A stretch of 64,000 nucleotides of DNA from JABAAE01 sp036336715 (GCA_036336715.1 JAYZFP010000215.1:50283-114282); one strand, 5' to 3'; shown: positions 10,111-18,954, counted from the first letter of the stretch. Notes: generated by a model from the letters alone, not told the origin. Translations and numbers: made by a program.

Positions 10111-11058
10111 ATGACCGACCGTTTTTTCATGGCTTGCGCTCTGCTCACCACCTTCCAGCTCGGAGTTGCCCCCGCGCGGCTGTTGGCACAAAAGGGGGAA
10201 AAGCAGATTAACGGGCAGGGCAGAATCTTTCAATCAAAAACGGAATCCCTCGACTTCATGAAGTCAATCAAGAAGGAAGCCTCAACCAACCCCGAGCTCA
10301 AGACAATGCTGCCCCTGATCAACGATGTTGTGCTGGGTAGGCCCATTGGCTCCAGCGGCAAGGGATTCAAGGGAAATCCCGGCTTGCTCAACCTGCTGTC
10401 GGATTCCCGGGTTCGCCAGGAACTGGAAATGGTCGAAAGCCAATTCGAAGAACTCAAGCGGATGCAGGCCGAAATCCAGGACCGGGCCGCCCGGGAACTG
10501 AAACGCATCGACTTCAGTGACCGGAAAAACCTGTCCGCCCGGATTCGGGGAATCGGAGAAAAAGCAGAACAGGATATCGAAGCCCTGCTCCTGCCCCACC
10601 AGAAACAGCGGCTGCAGCAGATTGCGACTCGGGCCCAGGTTGGCCGCCGGAGCCTGGCCCGCTACCTGACCGCCGATCCCGTCAAAAGCGATTTGAGCCT
10701 TACGGAAGAACAGTCGGACACGCTGCTCGAGACGGAGGCGAAAATCGAAGCCAAACTACAAAAGGAAATTGAAAAATTGAGAGAGCAGGCCCGGGAAGAC
10801 CTTCTCTCCATCCTGAATCGGAAGCAGCGGGAAAAGGTGGACCAGATGCTGGGGGACCCTTTCCGGCTTGAGGGAAAGAAAAAGGATCGACCCGACAAAC
10901 CGAAAAAGCCGAAAAAAGAAAAGCAGCAAGGCGGCAAGAAGGACCTGAAACAGTCCTTCCGGGGGATTTTTGGGAGGCAGGTGGCCTGCAGTCAATCCTG
11001 TCCGAGGGCGGCCAGAACCGCGGGATCGACTGCATTGTCAGCCAGCGCCTGTTGGTAG
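10111..11058 (+). CDS. secreted coiled-coil protein of unknown function
   Basis: A 315-residue protein not assigned to a named family. It begins with a plausible signal peptide (MTDRFFMACALLTTFQLGVA). Residues 100-260 are charged and helical, with Glu/Arg/Gln-rich heptad-like stretches (VESQFEELKRMQAEIQDRA; KIEAKLQKEIEKLREQA), and about 255-280 is a Lys/Pro-rich tail (KKKDRPDKPKKPKKEKQQGG). The last 22 codons overlap the end of the convergent gene by 67 bases and read like low-quality coding sequence, so the stop may have drifted. Similar signal-plus-coiled-coil proteins are common in planctomycetes; role unknown. Confidence 0.7.
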   Translation: MTDRFFMACALLTTFQLGVAPARLLAQKGEKQINGQGRIFQSKTESLDFMKSIKKEASTNPELKTMLPLINDVVLGRPIGSSGKGFKGNPGLLNLLSDSRVRQELEMVESQFEELKRMQAEIQDRAARELKRIDFSDRKNLSARIRGIGEKAEQDIEALLLPHQKQRLQQIATRAQVGRRSLARYLTADPVKSDLSLTEEQSDTLLETEAKIEAKLQKEIEKLREQAREDLLSILNRKQREKVDQMLGDPFRLEGKKKDRPDKPKKPKKEKQQGGKKDLKQSFRGIFGRQVACSQSCPRAARTAGSTALSASACW

Positions 11059-12407
11059 TTCGCAAAGTATTTCGAATATTCCTCGTGCATTTCCCGGGCC
11101 ACGTCGTCACCACGGCCGATACGATCCAGCACCCCGTCCAGTTCGTCCAGCCAATCCTTTTTCTTCTTGACCACGAACTGGATCGTCCCCGAATCATCGG
11201 TGACAAACAGGAAGCAGGTGACTCCGACATCCATTTTTTGAAGCACCGTCCCGCTCTTGTCCAAAAAACAGTCCCAGCCGGACAGGGGAGCTTCCTGGTC
11301 CGGGCCGCTCGACGGGGGGAAAATCCAGGCAAACCGGTTCGACCGTTTGCGGCTGGCAACGCGGTCGAGTTTGGTCAGCTCGGCCGGACCGAAAACGGTC
11401 GGAGCGCCATAGATAAACAGGCCACCCTTTTTTGACTCGGTGGCGCGATAGGGGCGCTGGCTGCTGTCCACCAGGTTCCAGTCCTCCATCTTCTTGCCGA
11501 TCATGGGTGAAGGAAAAACCTCGGGCAGCCGGACAAATTTCGAAACCGCTCTTTCGTTGGGATCCAGCTTCAGGGTTGGCGGGCGGGTCAATTCAAACGA
11601 CTGCTTCCGAAAAAGCATTGCAAAGGACAGATTCTTGACCGCCACCGCCTGGCCAATTTCCTTCGCCAGCAATCCATGGGGAAGCCTCATCCCGACAACC
11701 GAGTTTTCATGGATGTCGATTCGACAGGCAATCACGCCAAAGTCGGTTTCAAACGTGGTGTCAGCAAACTGAACACCGTTTGACTCAACCAGCCTGGATT
11801 CGAGCAGTTTTTCGCGGGAAAACCAGGCAGGAGCCTGGCCGGCGAACAGCCTTGCCGGCAGTCCCAGAACCCGGGACATTGACACCGTATCGACCTTTGG
11901 ATTCCAGGGGATCTCATCGATACCCATGGAGAAATGCCGCGCGATCGCATCCGCCTCGGTGGCCTGCCACATCCGGGTCGGGCTGAGTGAAGTACAGAGA
12001 ACCTGGCCATCGAGATTCTGCGTTGCCGCATCAAGGACCCGTGCAATCGATCCTGACGAGGACCCCAGCAACTCCAGTTGGAAGCGATGAAAGCGGGAGA
12101 TTCCAGTGCGGGAAAGCTCGCTGGAGAAGGGATGGGATTCTTCAATGGGAATCCCGTTCAGTTCGTAATTCAGGACCAGGCTGGCTTCGTCCCGGTAACC
12201 ATCGGCGTTCTTGTAACGGGCCAGGATCGCTTCCAGGTCCAACTCGAAACCGTTTTCCTCGACATTGTCTACCTGTTTTTTTTCCCGGTTGCAGGAGCAT
12301 GAGATCGCCACCAGCACGATCATCAGAATTCGACTGGCTGCAAACCACCTGCCGGGATTTTCCGGGTCGGGACCGTTTTCGAAATTTGGTTCTTCCTGCG
12401 TTGTCAT
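10992..12407 (-). CDS. lipoprotein with thioredoxin-like region lacking CxxC
   Basis: A 471-residue protein. A hydrophobic segment RILMIVLVAISCSC ending in a lipobox-like AISC suggests a lipoprotein, though the leader before it is long. The C-terminal half contains FPSPMIGKKMEDWNLVDSS followed by GGLFIYG and a late strand FLDKSGTVLQKMDVG, resembling the TlpA/AhpC-like thioredoxin fold, but no CxxC is visible, so redox activity is unlikely. The rest (residues 50-310) is not recognised. Starts at 12407 or 12419 are equivalent. It is divergent from the LarA-like gene, with under 100 bases between them, and its 3' end overlaps the convergent gene by 67 bases. Confidence 0.7.
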   Translation of the reverse strand: MTTQEEPNFENGPDPENPGRWFAASRILMIVLVAISCSCNREKKQVDNVEENGFELDLEAILARYKNADGYRDEASLVLNYELNGIPIEESHPFSSELSRTGISRFHRFQLELLGSSSGSIARVLDAATQNLDGQVLCTSLSPTRMWQATEADAIARHFSMGIDEIPWNPKVDTVSMSRVLGLPARLFAGQAPAWFSREKLLESRLVESNGVQFADTTFETDFGVIACRIDIHENSVVGMRLPHGLLAKEIGQAVAVKNLSFAMLFRKQSFELTRPPTLKLDPNERAVSKFVRLPEVFPSPMIGKKMEDWNLVDSSQRPYRATESKKGGLFIYGAPTVFGPAELTKLDRVASRKRSNRFAWIFPPSSGPDQEAPLSGWDCFLDKSGTVLQKMDVGVTCFLFVTDDSGTIQFVVKKKKDWLDELDGVLDRIGRGDDVAREMHEEYSKYFANYQQALADNAVDPAVLAALGQD

Positions 12408-12497
12408 GTTGGCCGCCATTATGTTGAAAGCACTTGAATCGATCAACGGAAATTCAAACCGCTTATGGCTTTCGAGGTACATCGGTATCATGAATTT

Positions 12498-13661
12498 ATG
12501 GCAAATCTAAAATTATCCGACATTATCGATCTGATTCCTGAATCAAAATTGCAGCTCGGTTTCGGTTATATGAGTCAAGCCGAATTCGATGTTGCCTCAC
12601 TGGTAGACCGGCAAATGGAAGATCCGCTTGATTTCCCATCGCTGGAGCAGGCGATCCTGACCGAAGATACCGTCTGCATCGTGGTGGAACCGGGGATCAT
12701 CCGCGGCACGGCCATCGCTGCCGAGGTGGCCCGCACAGTTCATGAAATCGGCGTTCCGGCAGAGAACATTTCCCTGTTGCTTGCCGAGGGGACAACTGGA
12801 AACGGAGTTCGGTCGGTCGAGTCGCTGCTCGCCGAGGCAGGCTGCCAAGGCTCCCAGGTCCTTGTACACGACGCCACGCAACGGGATGAAATCGGCTTTC
12901 TTGCTCCCAGCCAGTCTGGGGAGCCGATCCTGTTGAATGCCCGGATCGTGCATGCCGATTTCGTGATACCGGTTGCTTCGGTACGCCCCGACGGGTGGAA
13001 AAGCGATATCGATTTCATGTATCCCTATTTTTCGGATGTCGATTCCCAGAAGAGGTTTTTCAAGCTCACACCGCCGCACCGCGTATCGCTGAACAGTGAA
13101 GTCAACCGCTGGGTCGGTTGCCTGTTTCGGGTCAATGTGATCTCCACGCCCATCGGAGAACAGATCACCGTGATCGCCGGTGAACAGAATTCGGTCAACA
13201 GGAAATCCCGAGAACTGCTGCAGGAGCAACTTCCTGCCGGCGAAAAGAGAACGGGCGACCTGGTGATTGCCGAAATCCAACCGCATCTTTGTGTCTCAGC
13301 CGAAGAATGGCGGCAGACGCTGGATAACCTGATTGAGAGCTGCAATCGGGGGGGTACCGTTGTGTTGCTGTGCAACGACGAACTGGAATTTCCCCGACTG
13401 ATTCCTCCGTCAGGCAGCAACCAGAATCCCGAAACCGAGGAAATTGCAAACCATGCACTCCGCCATGATTCCCATTCCGTATTCGTCATCTCCGAGCAGG
13501 CTTTTTTTCGCCGCCTGGGGGTAAGTCGGATCACTGACGGTGAGCAGGTGAAAAGACTTGCGGAACAGGTAGACCAGGTTCTGGTGCTGCCGGATTTTCA
13601 GAATGACTTTTCATACCATGTCATGCCGGAAACATCCAAACAAACGGAGAATGAAAAATGA
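12498..13661 (+). CDS. LarA-like (DUF2088) protein, apparently without nickel-pincer residues
   Basis: A 387-residue protein resembling lactate racemase LarA. The N-terminal half shows the fold pattern VCIVVEPGIIRGTAIAAEVA, then EIGVPAENISLLLAEGTTGN, then VHDATQRDE and SGEPILLNARIVHADFVIPV, which parallel the LarA blocks ending in A-T-G-T-H, N-H-D, G-T-P-V-x-V-N and A-D-L-V-I. In LarA the next block is PH followed by GGxK, where Lys and His hold the nickel pincer cofactor; here it reads RPDGWKSDIDFMYPYF, with neither. A lactate racemase is therefore unlikely. ATG 12498 is preferred to the in-frame codon at 12465. Its stop overlaps the next start (ATGA). Confidence 0.7.
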   Translation: MANLKLSDIIDLIPESKLQLGFGYMSQAEFDVASLVDRQMEDPLDFPSLEQAILTEDTVCIVVEPGIIRGTAIAAEVARTVHEIGVPAENISLLLAEGTTGNGVRSVESLLAEAGCQGSQVLVHDATQRDEIGFLAPSQSGEPILLNARIVHADFVIPVASVRPDGWKSDIDFMYPYFSDVDSQKRFFKLTPPHRVSLNSEVNRWVGCLFRVNVISTPIGEQITVIAGEQNSVNRKSRELLQEQLPAGEKRTGDLVIAEIQPHLCVSAEEWRQTLDNLIESCNRGGTVVLLCNDELEFPRLIPPSGSNQNPETEEIANHALRHDSHSVFVISEQAFFRRLGVSRITDGEQVKRLAEQVDQVLVLPDFQNDFSYHVMPETSKQTENEK

Positions 13662-13987
13662 CCAGTCGAAAGGATCGTATCGAACAGATGCTTGCCGATT
13701 CACCGGGGGATCAATTTCTCCGCTACAGCCTGGCAATGGAATTGCGGAAAGAGGGAGAGAACGAGCGATGCACCGAACTTTTCAGCAGCCTGACCCGCGA
13801 TGCTCCGCCACATGTGCCGGCATTCCTGATGTTTGCACAGTACTTCGCGGAGAACGACCGAATCGATGAGGCACGGTCCGTACTCCGTGAAGGCATTGAA
13901 GTCGCCCGGGCACAGAATGAATCCCACGCAGCTGGTGAAATGGGTGAGTTGCTGGCAACTCTCGGCGCCGAGGGGGAATCCGCCTGA
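13658..13987 (+). CDS. small TPR-like protein coupled to LarA-like gene
   Basis: A 109-residue cytoplasmic protein, nearly all helical. Two degenerate tetratricopeptide units can be seen: LRYSLAMELRKEGENERCTELFSSLTRD and AFLMFAQYFAENDRIDEARSVLREGIEVAR, the second with the A-x3-G/A spacing of a TPR helix pair. The ATG overlaps the LarA-like stop by 4 bases, so the two proteins are probably made together; it may be a scaffold or partner. Proteins of this size and pattern are often annotated only as tetratricopeptide-repeat containing. Confidence 0.75.
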   Translation: MTSRKDRIEQMLADSPGDQFLRYSLAMELRKEGENERCTELFSSLTRDAPPHVPAFLMFAQYFAENDRIDEARSVLREGIEVARAQNESHAAGEMGELLATLGAEGESA

Positions 13988-14035
13988 AACTGGCATCCGC
14001 CGGGGAGAACCGGTCTTCCAGGCACTCCAGCCGGC

Positions 14036-14917
14036 TCAGGGGACGTGTTGGTGACGATTGGGATCAAAATCAAGATGCACCTGGTCCACGTGCAAATGAA
14101 TATCCGGACGCAAATCCAGGATCCTGGCAAATCCTTGATCGCTTATTTCGGATCCATCCAGATAAAGCGACTCCAGGGTCTCAATCGCACAAAGTGAATC
14201 AACCGCCCCGTCAGTTACCGGTACCCTGATCAGGTGGAGTGCCCGCAGGGAACGTAAATTCTTGAGCAGCTGGATCCCCCGGTCATCGACATTCGGACTG
14301 GAAAACCTCAGCAGCTGCAACCGGGGGATTTTCGCCAAATCGCCGAGGGCCCGATTGGAGAAACAGGCCTGCGGTAAATTGACGATCCGCAGGTTTGGCA
14401 AGGAGACGATTTTGCGGATACTCTCATCGTCCGCCGGAAAGTTGCGAATACGCAAGTGCTCAAGGGACCGCAGTTTCAGCAGATCGTCCAGCTGGTTGGT
14501 CCCGAAACCTCCACCGTCCAGGATCAGGTTCTCCAGTTTTTTCAGTTTGCAGATTTCTCCCCAATCGGACGCCGTGATTTTTTTTGCCAGCTCAACGGTC
14601 AGCGTCTCGGGCTTCCAGGCGATTTTCTCCTTTTCGAAACCCTGTCGACCTGCCCCGGAAGAGTTTTTGCCCTGGTGGGTGTCCGCTGCTGGCGAGGACC
14701 TGGAAACAGCTGCCCTATTGGTCGCTGTTTCCGGCCGGGGCTCTTCCCCGGATTCTGTCAGGGACTTATCGGATTGCCCCGAATGGCAGCCCATGCCTAA
14801 CAGCAACAGACAGGCAGTCCACAGCAGGAAGGGACCCTGCCTTACCCGTCCTGATCGCCCGGAAGACCACGCGGCGAACTGAGCCGCCCACCTGAATTCC
14901 TGAGCCACCTCCATTTT
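14036..14917 (-). CDS. leucine-rich-repeat lipoprotein with His-rich tail
   Basis: A protein of about 293 residues. A hydrophobic stretch GPFLLWTACLLLLGMGC ends in a lipobox, so it is probably lipidated at that Cys (residue 44 from this start). A polar Ser/Glu/Lys linker follows. From about residue 130 there are roughly six repeats of about 24 residues of the LxxLxLxxxxI/L type: KKLENLILDG, RSLEHLRIRN, PNLRIVNLPQ, PRLQLLRFSS, RSLRALHLIR, ETLESLYLDG. The end is rich in His and Asp (HLHVDQVHLDFDPNRHQHVP). An alternative start is ATG 14932. It converges with the TPR-like gene. Extracytoplasmic binding is likely; the ligand is unknown. Confidence 0.8.
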   Translation of the reverse strand, partial: KMEVAQEFRWAAQFAAWSSGRSGRVRQGPFLLWTACLLLLGMGCHSGQSDKSLTESGEEPRPETATNRAAVSRSSPAADTHQGKNSSGAGRQGFEKEKIAWKPETLTVELAKKITASDWGEICKLKKLENLILDGGGFGTNQLDDLLKLRSLEHLRIRNFPADDESIRKIVSLPNLRIVNLPQACFSNRALGDLAKIPRLQLLRFSSPNVDDRGIQLLKNLRSLRALHLIRVPVTDGAVDSLCAIETLESLYLDGSEISDQGFARILDLRPDIHLHVDQVHLDFDPNRHQHVP

Positions 14918-14932
14918 TGAATTTTGCTGCAT

Positions 14933-15364
14933 GATCTGAAGATTTACCGGAAAGAGAACTGGAATTCATGTTAAGGAAAAGTCATTGAGGAATCCAATCC
15001 CGGCCCATTCGGGCCCTCCCGGGTGCCAATCCGCCTGCAGCTGAGGAGGGAGGAACGGAATCATTACCTCGCTTTGGCCCGCAAAGACTTTTGCACAGGG
15101 TTTCCAATTTTGCCGATCGCTGATTGATCTTTTGTGATTCTTGCCGACAATCGAACTCTGACGTTCTACCGCATCATGACCCGGGACAGGGGAAACCGGA
15201 ATAAATCGGGAAATTGCGGATCAGCCGTTCCAACAAACGGGGTGAGCCTATCTTGAAAAGCAGCCAGCCAAAACCAATCTGAAAAAATTGACCCCGACAC
15301 AACCATCCCCGACACAACCATCCCCGACACAACCATCAAAACAGAGCAGCGACAGGAATCGACC
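14933..15364. other. 432-base intergenic stretch, divergent promoter region with tandem repeat
   Basis: Lies between the divergent LRR lipoprotein and the SDR gene. No convincing coding frame is seen on either strand. The only clear structure is a threefold 15-base tandem repeat at 15292-15336, just upstream of the SDR start; the rest must carry the promoters for both genes. Confidence 0.6.
15292..15336. repeat. three perfect copies of a 15-base tandem repeat
   Basis: The unit CCCCGACACAACCAT occurs three times head to tail at 15292-15306, 15307-15321 and 15322-15336 without a mismatch. The array ends 28 bases before the SDR start codon, inside its probable leader or promoter. Confidence 0.95.
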
Positions 15365-16123
15365 ATGAGTTTCAACCTTGAAGGAAAAACGGCCATCGTC
15401 ACCGGAAACAGCACCGGTCTTGGAAAAGCGATCGGCCTGGCACTGGGCAAACGGGGCGCTGCAGTTCCAATCAATTTTTTTAACAACCGGAACCGGGCCG
15501 AGGAAACACTCGCCGAGTACCAGGCAGCAGGAGTCCGCTCGGCCCTCCTGCAGGCCGATGTGACCAATGAGTCAGGTGTGGATCAGCTGGTCAGCGAAAC
15601 GGAAAAACAGCTGGGCAATGTCGATATTGTCGTTCTCAATGCAACCTGCGACCAACCCCTCAAGACCATCGAGGAATACGACTGGGACTTTTACGAGTCG
15701 ATGATCGATTTCTTCCTCAAATCCCCCTTCCTGCTGACCCGAAGGGTGCTGCCTTCCATGAAAGAAAAAAAATGGGGGAGAATCATCAACATCACCAGTG
15801 AAGTTTTTCACCGGGCGGTTTCACCCTTCAGCGCCTACGTGGCAGCCAAGGGGGCTCAAATCGGTTGGTCCCGTTCCATGTCACAGGAACTGGCGCCCCA
15901 TGGAATCACCGTCAACATGGTGGCCCCGGGATGGGTTCCGGTTGAACGCCACGAAAAAGACCCCCAGGAAATGAAGGATGCCTACATCGCAACGGTACCC
16001 ATGCAACGCTGGGGGCAGCCGGATGATGTGGCCAACGCCTGTTGTTACCTGGCCTGTAGTGAATCCGACTTTGTGACAGGCCAGACCATCGCCGTCAACG
16101 GAGGCAACAGCCCCTGGATGTAG
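15365..16123 (+). CDS. short-chain dehydrogenase/reductase
   Basis: A 252-residue classical SDR. The cofactor motif reads TGNSTGLGKAIG near residue 13, the catalytic Tyr/Lys motif reads SAYVAAKGA near residue 157, and the Ser-containing strand is IINITSEVF. The usual NNAG structural motif is replaced by LNATCDQ, and the C-terminal VTGQTIAVNGGNSPWM is typical of 3-oxoacyl-ACP reductase/glucose-dehydrogenase-like members. AGGA seven bases upstream of the ATG fits a ribosome site. The substrate cannot be told from sequence. The next gene, aroA, follows after 84 bases on the same strand. Confidence 0.9.
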   Translation: MSFNLEGKTAIVTGNSTGLGKAIGLALGKRGAAVPINFFNNRNRAEETLAEYQAAGVRSALLQADVTNESGVDQLVSETEKQLGNVDIVVLNATCDQPLKTIEEYDWDFYESMIDFFLKSPFLLTRRVLPSMKEKKWGRIINITSEVFHRAVSPFSAYVAAKGAQIGWSRSMSQELAPHGITVNMVAPGWVPVERHEKDPQEMKDAYIATVPMQRWGQPDDVANACCYLACSESDFVTGQTIAVNGGNSPWM

Positions 16124-16207
16124 CTGGTGGCGGGAAACAGAAGGCCGGCTCAATTTCCAGCCCATGCATTTTTACCCCGGGCATAGCCCAACAGGATACC
16201 GAATCCA

Positions 16208-17485
16208 TTGAGCGAAAAGAGAATCATTCCCACCTCGGGTCCCATACAGGCGGCCATTCAACCTCCTGGATCCAAAAGCCTTACCAATCGAGCGTTGGTT
16301 TGCGCCGCGATGGCTGACGGGGATTCCCTGTTGCACGACGTGCTGGACAGCGAGGACACCCGGGTGATGGTCAATTGTCTGGCCAAACTGGGGGCCCAGA
16401 TAGAATCCGACTGGACCGCCAGGAGGTTGCGAGTTTTTGGTACAGCAGGCTCCATTCCCCACCCGGCAGCCGAGCTTTTCGTGGAGAACAGTGGTACCAC
16501 CATCCGTTTTCTCACCGCCCTGGTCAGTGCTGGATGCGGCGAATACCGACTGGACGGAATCCCAAGAATGAGGGAGCGACCCATTGGTGACCTGCTGGAT
16601 GCTCTTACGCAGCTGGGAGTCGACGCCAAAAGCCAGCAGGACAATGACTGCCCACCCGTGCAGATCCGAACCGAAGGGCTCGCTGGCGGCTCAGCGCGTG
16701 TCAAAGGTTCAATCAGCAGTCAGTACCTGAGCGGACTCCTGATGCTGTCCCCGCTGGGAAAGAAAAAAATCGGCCTGGAAGTTGATGGAGAACTCGTCTC
16801 CAAACCGTACGTCGACATGACGATTCGGGTCATGGAATCGTTCGGCGTGAACGTCGACCACCATGCCGTGGCCAACACCTTCGAAACCCGTCCCCAGGTC
16901 TACCAGGCCAGGGAATACCCTATCGAGCCCGACGCTTCGGCCGCATCCTATTTCTGGGCGGCTGCGGCCATCAGCGGGGGCAAGGTCAAGGTCCAGGGTC
17001 TGACCAAAAAAGCCTTGCAGGGCGATGTCGGTTTTTGTGATTGCCTGGTCAAAATGGGCTGCGCGCTGATCGAGGAATCCAATTCGCTGACGCTGATAGG
17101 TCAGCCCCTCTCCGGAATTGAAATCGACATGAATGCGATCAGTGATACCGTTCAGACCCTGGCCGCGGTCGCTCTTTTCGCAAAGGGCCCAACCACCATT
17201 CGGGGAGTGGCTCACAACCGGCACAAGGAGACAGACCGGATCGGTGACCTGGCGCACGAACTGCGGAGGGTCGGAGCCGAGGTCGAGGAATTTGAGGACG
17301 GGATGAAAATCACGCCGGGGCCACTGAAATCCGCCGAGTTGGAAACCTACAACGACCACCGGATGGCGATGAGCCTGGCCCTGATCGGCCTGAAACAACC
17401 GGGAATCGTCATCAGGAACCCGGACTGCACCCGTAAAACCTACCCGGATTATTTTGAGGACCTTGAAAAAATGATCGCCAGCTAG
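16208..17485 (+). CDS. aroA: 3-phosphoshikimate 1-carboxyvinyltransferase (EPSP synthase), TTG start
   Basis: Joins phosphoenolpyruvate to shikimate-3-phosphate in the shikimate pathway for aromatic amino acids. Length 425 matches the family. Conserved marks: PPGSKSLTNRAL at residues 19-30 (catalytic Lys23), ENSGTTIRFLTAL, GIPRMRERPIGDL, SSQYLSGLLML, the cofactor-side EPDASAASYFWAAA, HNRHKETDRIGDL, and YNDHRMAMSLAL near the end. The only in-frame start ahead of the conserved N-terminus is TTG at 16208, with AGGATA about 12 bases upstream. No other shikimate gene is next to it. Confidence 0.96.
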   Translation: MSEKRIIPTSGPIQAAIQPPGSKSLTNRALVCAAMADGDSLLHDVLDSEDTRVMVNCLAKLGAQIESDWTARRLRVFGTAGSIPHPAAELFVENSGTTIRFLTALVSAGCGEYRLDGIPRMRERPIGDLLDALTQLGVDAKSQQDNDCPPVQIRTEGLAGGSARVKGSISSQYLSGLLMLSPLGKKKIGLEVDGELVSKPYVDMTIRVMESFGVNVDHHAVANTFETRPQVYQAREYPIEPDASAASYFWAAAAISGGKVKVQGLTKKALQGDVGFCDCLVKMGCALIEESNSLTLIGQPLSGIEIDMNAISDTVQTLAAVALFAKGPTTIRGVAHNRHKETDRIGDLAHELRRVGAEVEEFEDGMKITPGPLKSAELETYNDHRMAMSLALIGLKQPGIVIRNPDCTRKTYPDYFEDLEKMIAS

Positions 17486-17554
17486 ATTCCCGGGTGCTTC
17501 GGCTGTTTACCGTTCCAGTGCCTGGACCTTTCTTTTCTTTCGGGTTCCGTTCGA

Positions 17555-18898
17555 TCAAACACTCGTGAAAATCGAATCTTTCAAGACACCCGTACTATCT
17601 GCGAACGACTCCGCCTCGATACCCAGCGAGTGAAGAATGCTGAGGTAGAGATTGGTCATCCGGGTTTCTTTTTTCTGCCAGAACGTTCCGTGTTTCAGCC
17701 CCATGTTTGCGCCCCCGGCGACCAGGGTCGGCAGGTTTTTCGGGTAATGGGTCGTACTTGCCCCGCTGCCATAAAGCACGATACTGTTGTCGAGTACCGA
17801 TCCCTGGTGGTCCCGGAATTGACTGAGGCGGTCGAGGAAATAGGCGATCTGCTGGCTCAGAAAAAGGTCGTACTTGGCAAACAGCAACTGGCCTTTCTTG
17901 TCCCCGGCATGCGAGAGGCTGTGGTGGGTTCTGCTCAGACCCAGCTTCAGCGGAAACGTGTCACTGATGCCCATCCCGTCCTCGCGATTGAGCATGAAAG
18001 CCACGCTGCGTGTGATGTCGGCATCAAAGGCCAGAGCAATCAGGTCGAACATGTTCCGGTAGTAGTCCTCGGGCTTTGCCTCGTTGGTGACATCCAGATC
18101 GAGTTCGCTGTAGTCCTGTTTTTTCAGCGGGATATCAATCCACTTTTCCGAGGCAACCAACCGCTGCTCCACCTCGTTCAGGGAAGTCAGGTACTGGTCC
18201 ATTTTTTCCCGGTCGTTCTTGCCCAGTTTTTGATTCAGGGCTTTCGCATTTTCCATCACGGCGTCCACCAGGCGAATCCGCCGTTTCAAGGCGTTTCGCT
18301 CGGCTTCGAGGGAATTGCGATCTCCCCGGAAAAGGCGGTCAAAGATCCGGCGGGGGTTGTTTTCCGCGGGAATCGGTTTGCCCTTGAAACTGTAGGAAAT
18401 CGTTCCGGTGCGGGAAAGAAATCCCGTGCCAGCATCGACGGACAAAACCAGCGACGGCTGGCGGCAATGTTGCCGGGTGTGCAGTGCGACGACCTGGTCA
18501 AGCCCCACCGAGTTGTAGGAATCCCGGTTCGGCAGGTGCAAAGGTGCCCCGGTGAGCCACATATCCGAACACTGGTGCGGATCGGACTTGGGACCATTGG
18601 CGTGATAGAGCCCACCGAGGAAACTGAGCTGCCGGCGGAAGGGCTTGAGGGGTTCGGTTGATTTTCCAAAGACGAAGTTGCCCTGGCCGTCGGTCTCACG
18701 CGGAAACCAGCTCCATTGGTCGATCTTGTGTTCCCGCTTTGGCAACGACATCCCGTTGGCAGTATAGAGCGCGCAAAACCGCCTGGGTGGATGACGATTG
18801 GCATCGTTCCCCATCGCCTCAAGTAACGGAAGCGCCAGGCTGACCCCGGCCGTCCCCTGCAGGACCGACCGCCGATGGAGCAGTTTGGAATGGTTCAT
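17555..18898 (-). CDS. DUF1552 family secreted protein, partner of the upstream cytochrome
   Basis: A 447-residue DUF1552 protein. The start ATG at 18896-18898 gives MNHSKLLHRRSVLQGTAGVSLALPLLEAM, a twin-arginine-type signal. Family marks are RRFCALYTANGMSLP, FRRQLSFLGGLYHANG, HQCSDMWLTG, DQVVALHT and the C-terminal NSIVLYGSGASTTHYPKNLPTLVAGG. The longer reading from 19039 overlaps the cytochrome gene and is rejected. It follows the DUF1592-type gene by 56 bases on the same strand, the usual order for this pair, so the two are probably co-transcribed and act together outside the cytoplasm. Confidence 0.92.
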   Translation of the reverse strand: MNHSKLLHRRSVLQGTAGVSLALPLLEAMGNDANRHPPRRFCALYTANGMSLPKREHKIDQWSWFPRETDGQGNFVFGKSTEPLKPFRRQLSFLGGLYHANGPKSDPHQCSDMWLTGAPLHLPNRDSYNSVGLDQVVALHTRQHCRQPSLVLSVDAGTGFLSRTGTISYSFKGKPIPAENNPRRIFDRLFRGDRNSLEAERNALKRRIRLVDAVMENAKALNQKLGKNDREKMDQYLTSLNEVEQRLVASEKWIDIPLKKQDYSELDLDVTNEAKPEDYYRNMFDLIALAFDADITRSVAFMLNREDGMGISDTFPLKLGLSRTHHSLSHAGDKKGQLLFAKYDLFLSQQIAYFLDRLSQFRDHQGSVLDNSIVLYGSGASTTHYPKNLPTLVAGGANMGLKHGTFWQKKETRMTNLYLSILHSLGIEAESFADSTGVLKDSIFTSV

Positions 18899-18954
18899 GT
18901 TGCACCTGGGTTTGGGGTTCGAATCGGGAGGAAAAAAACCGAAAATCGGAGAGT

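Noticed and set aside
17630..18661. Plus-strand frame of 343 codons
   Set aside because: Antisense to the DUF1552 gene, which has a complete family pattern.
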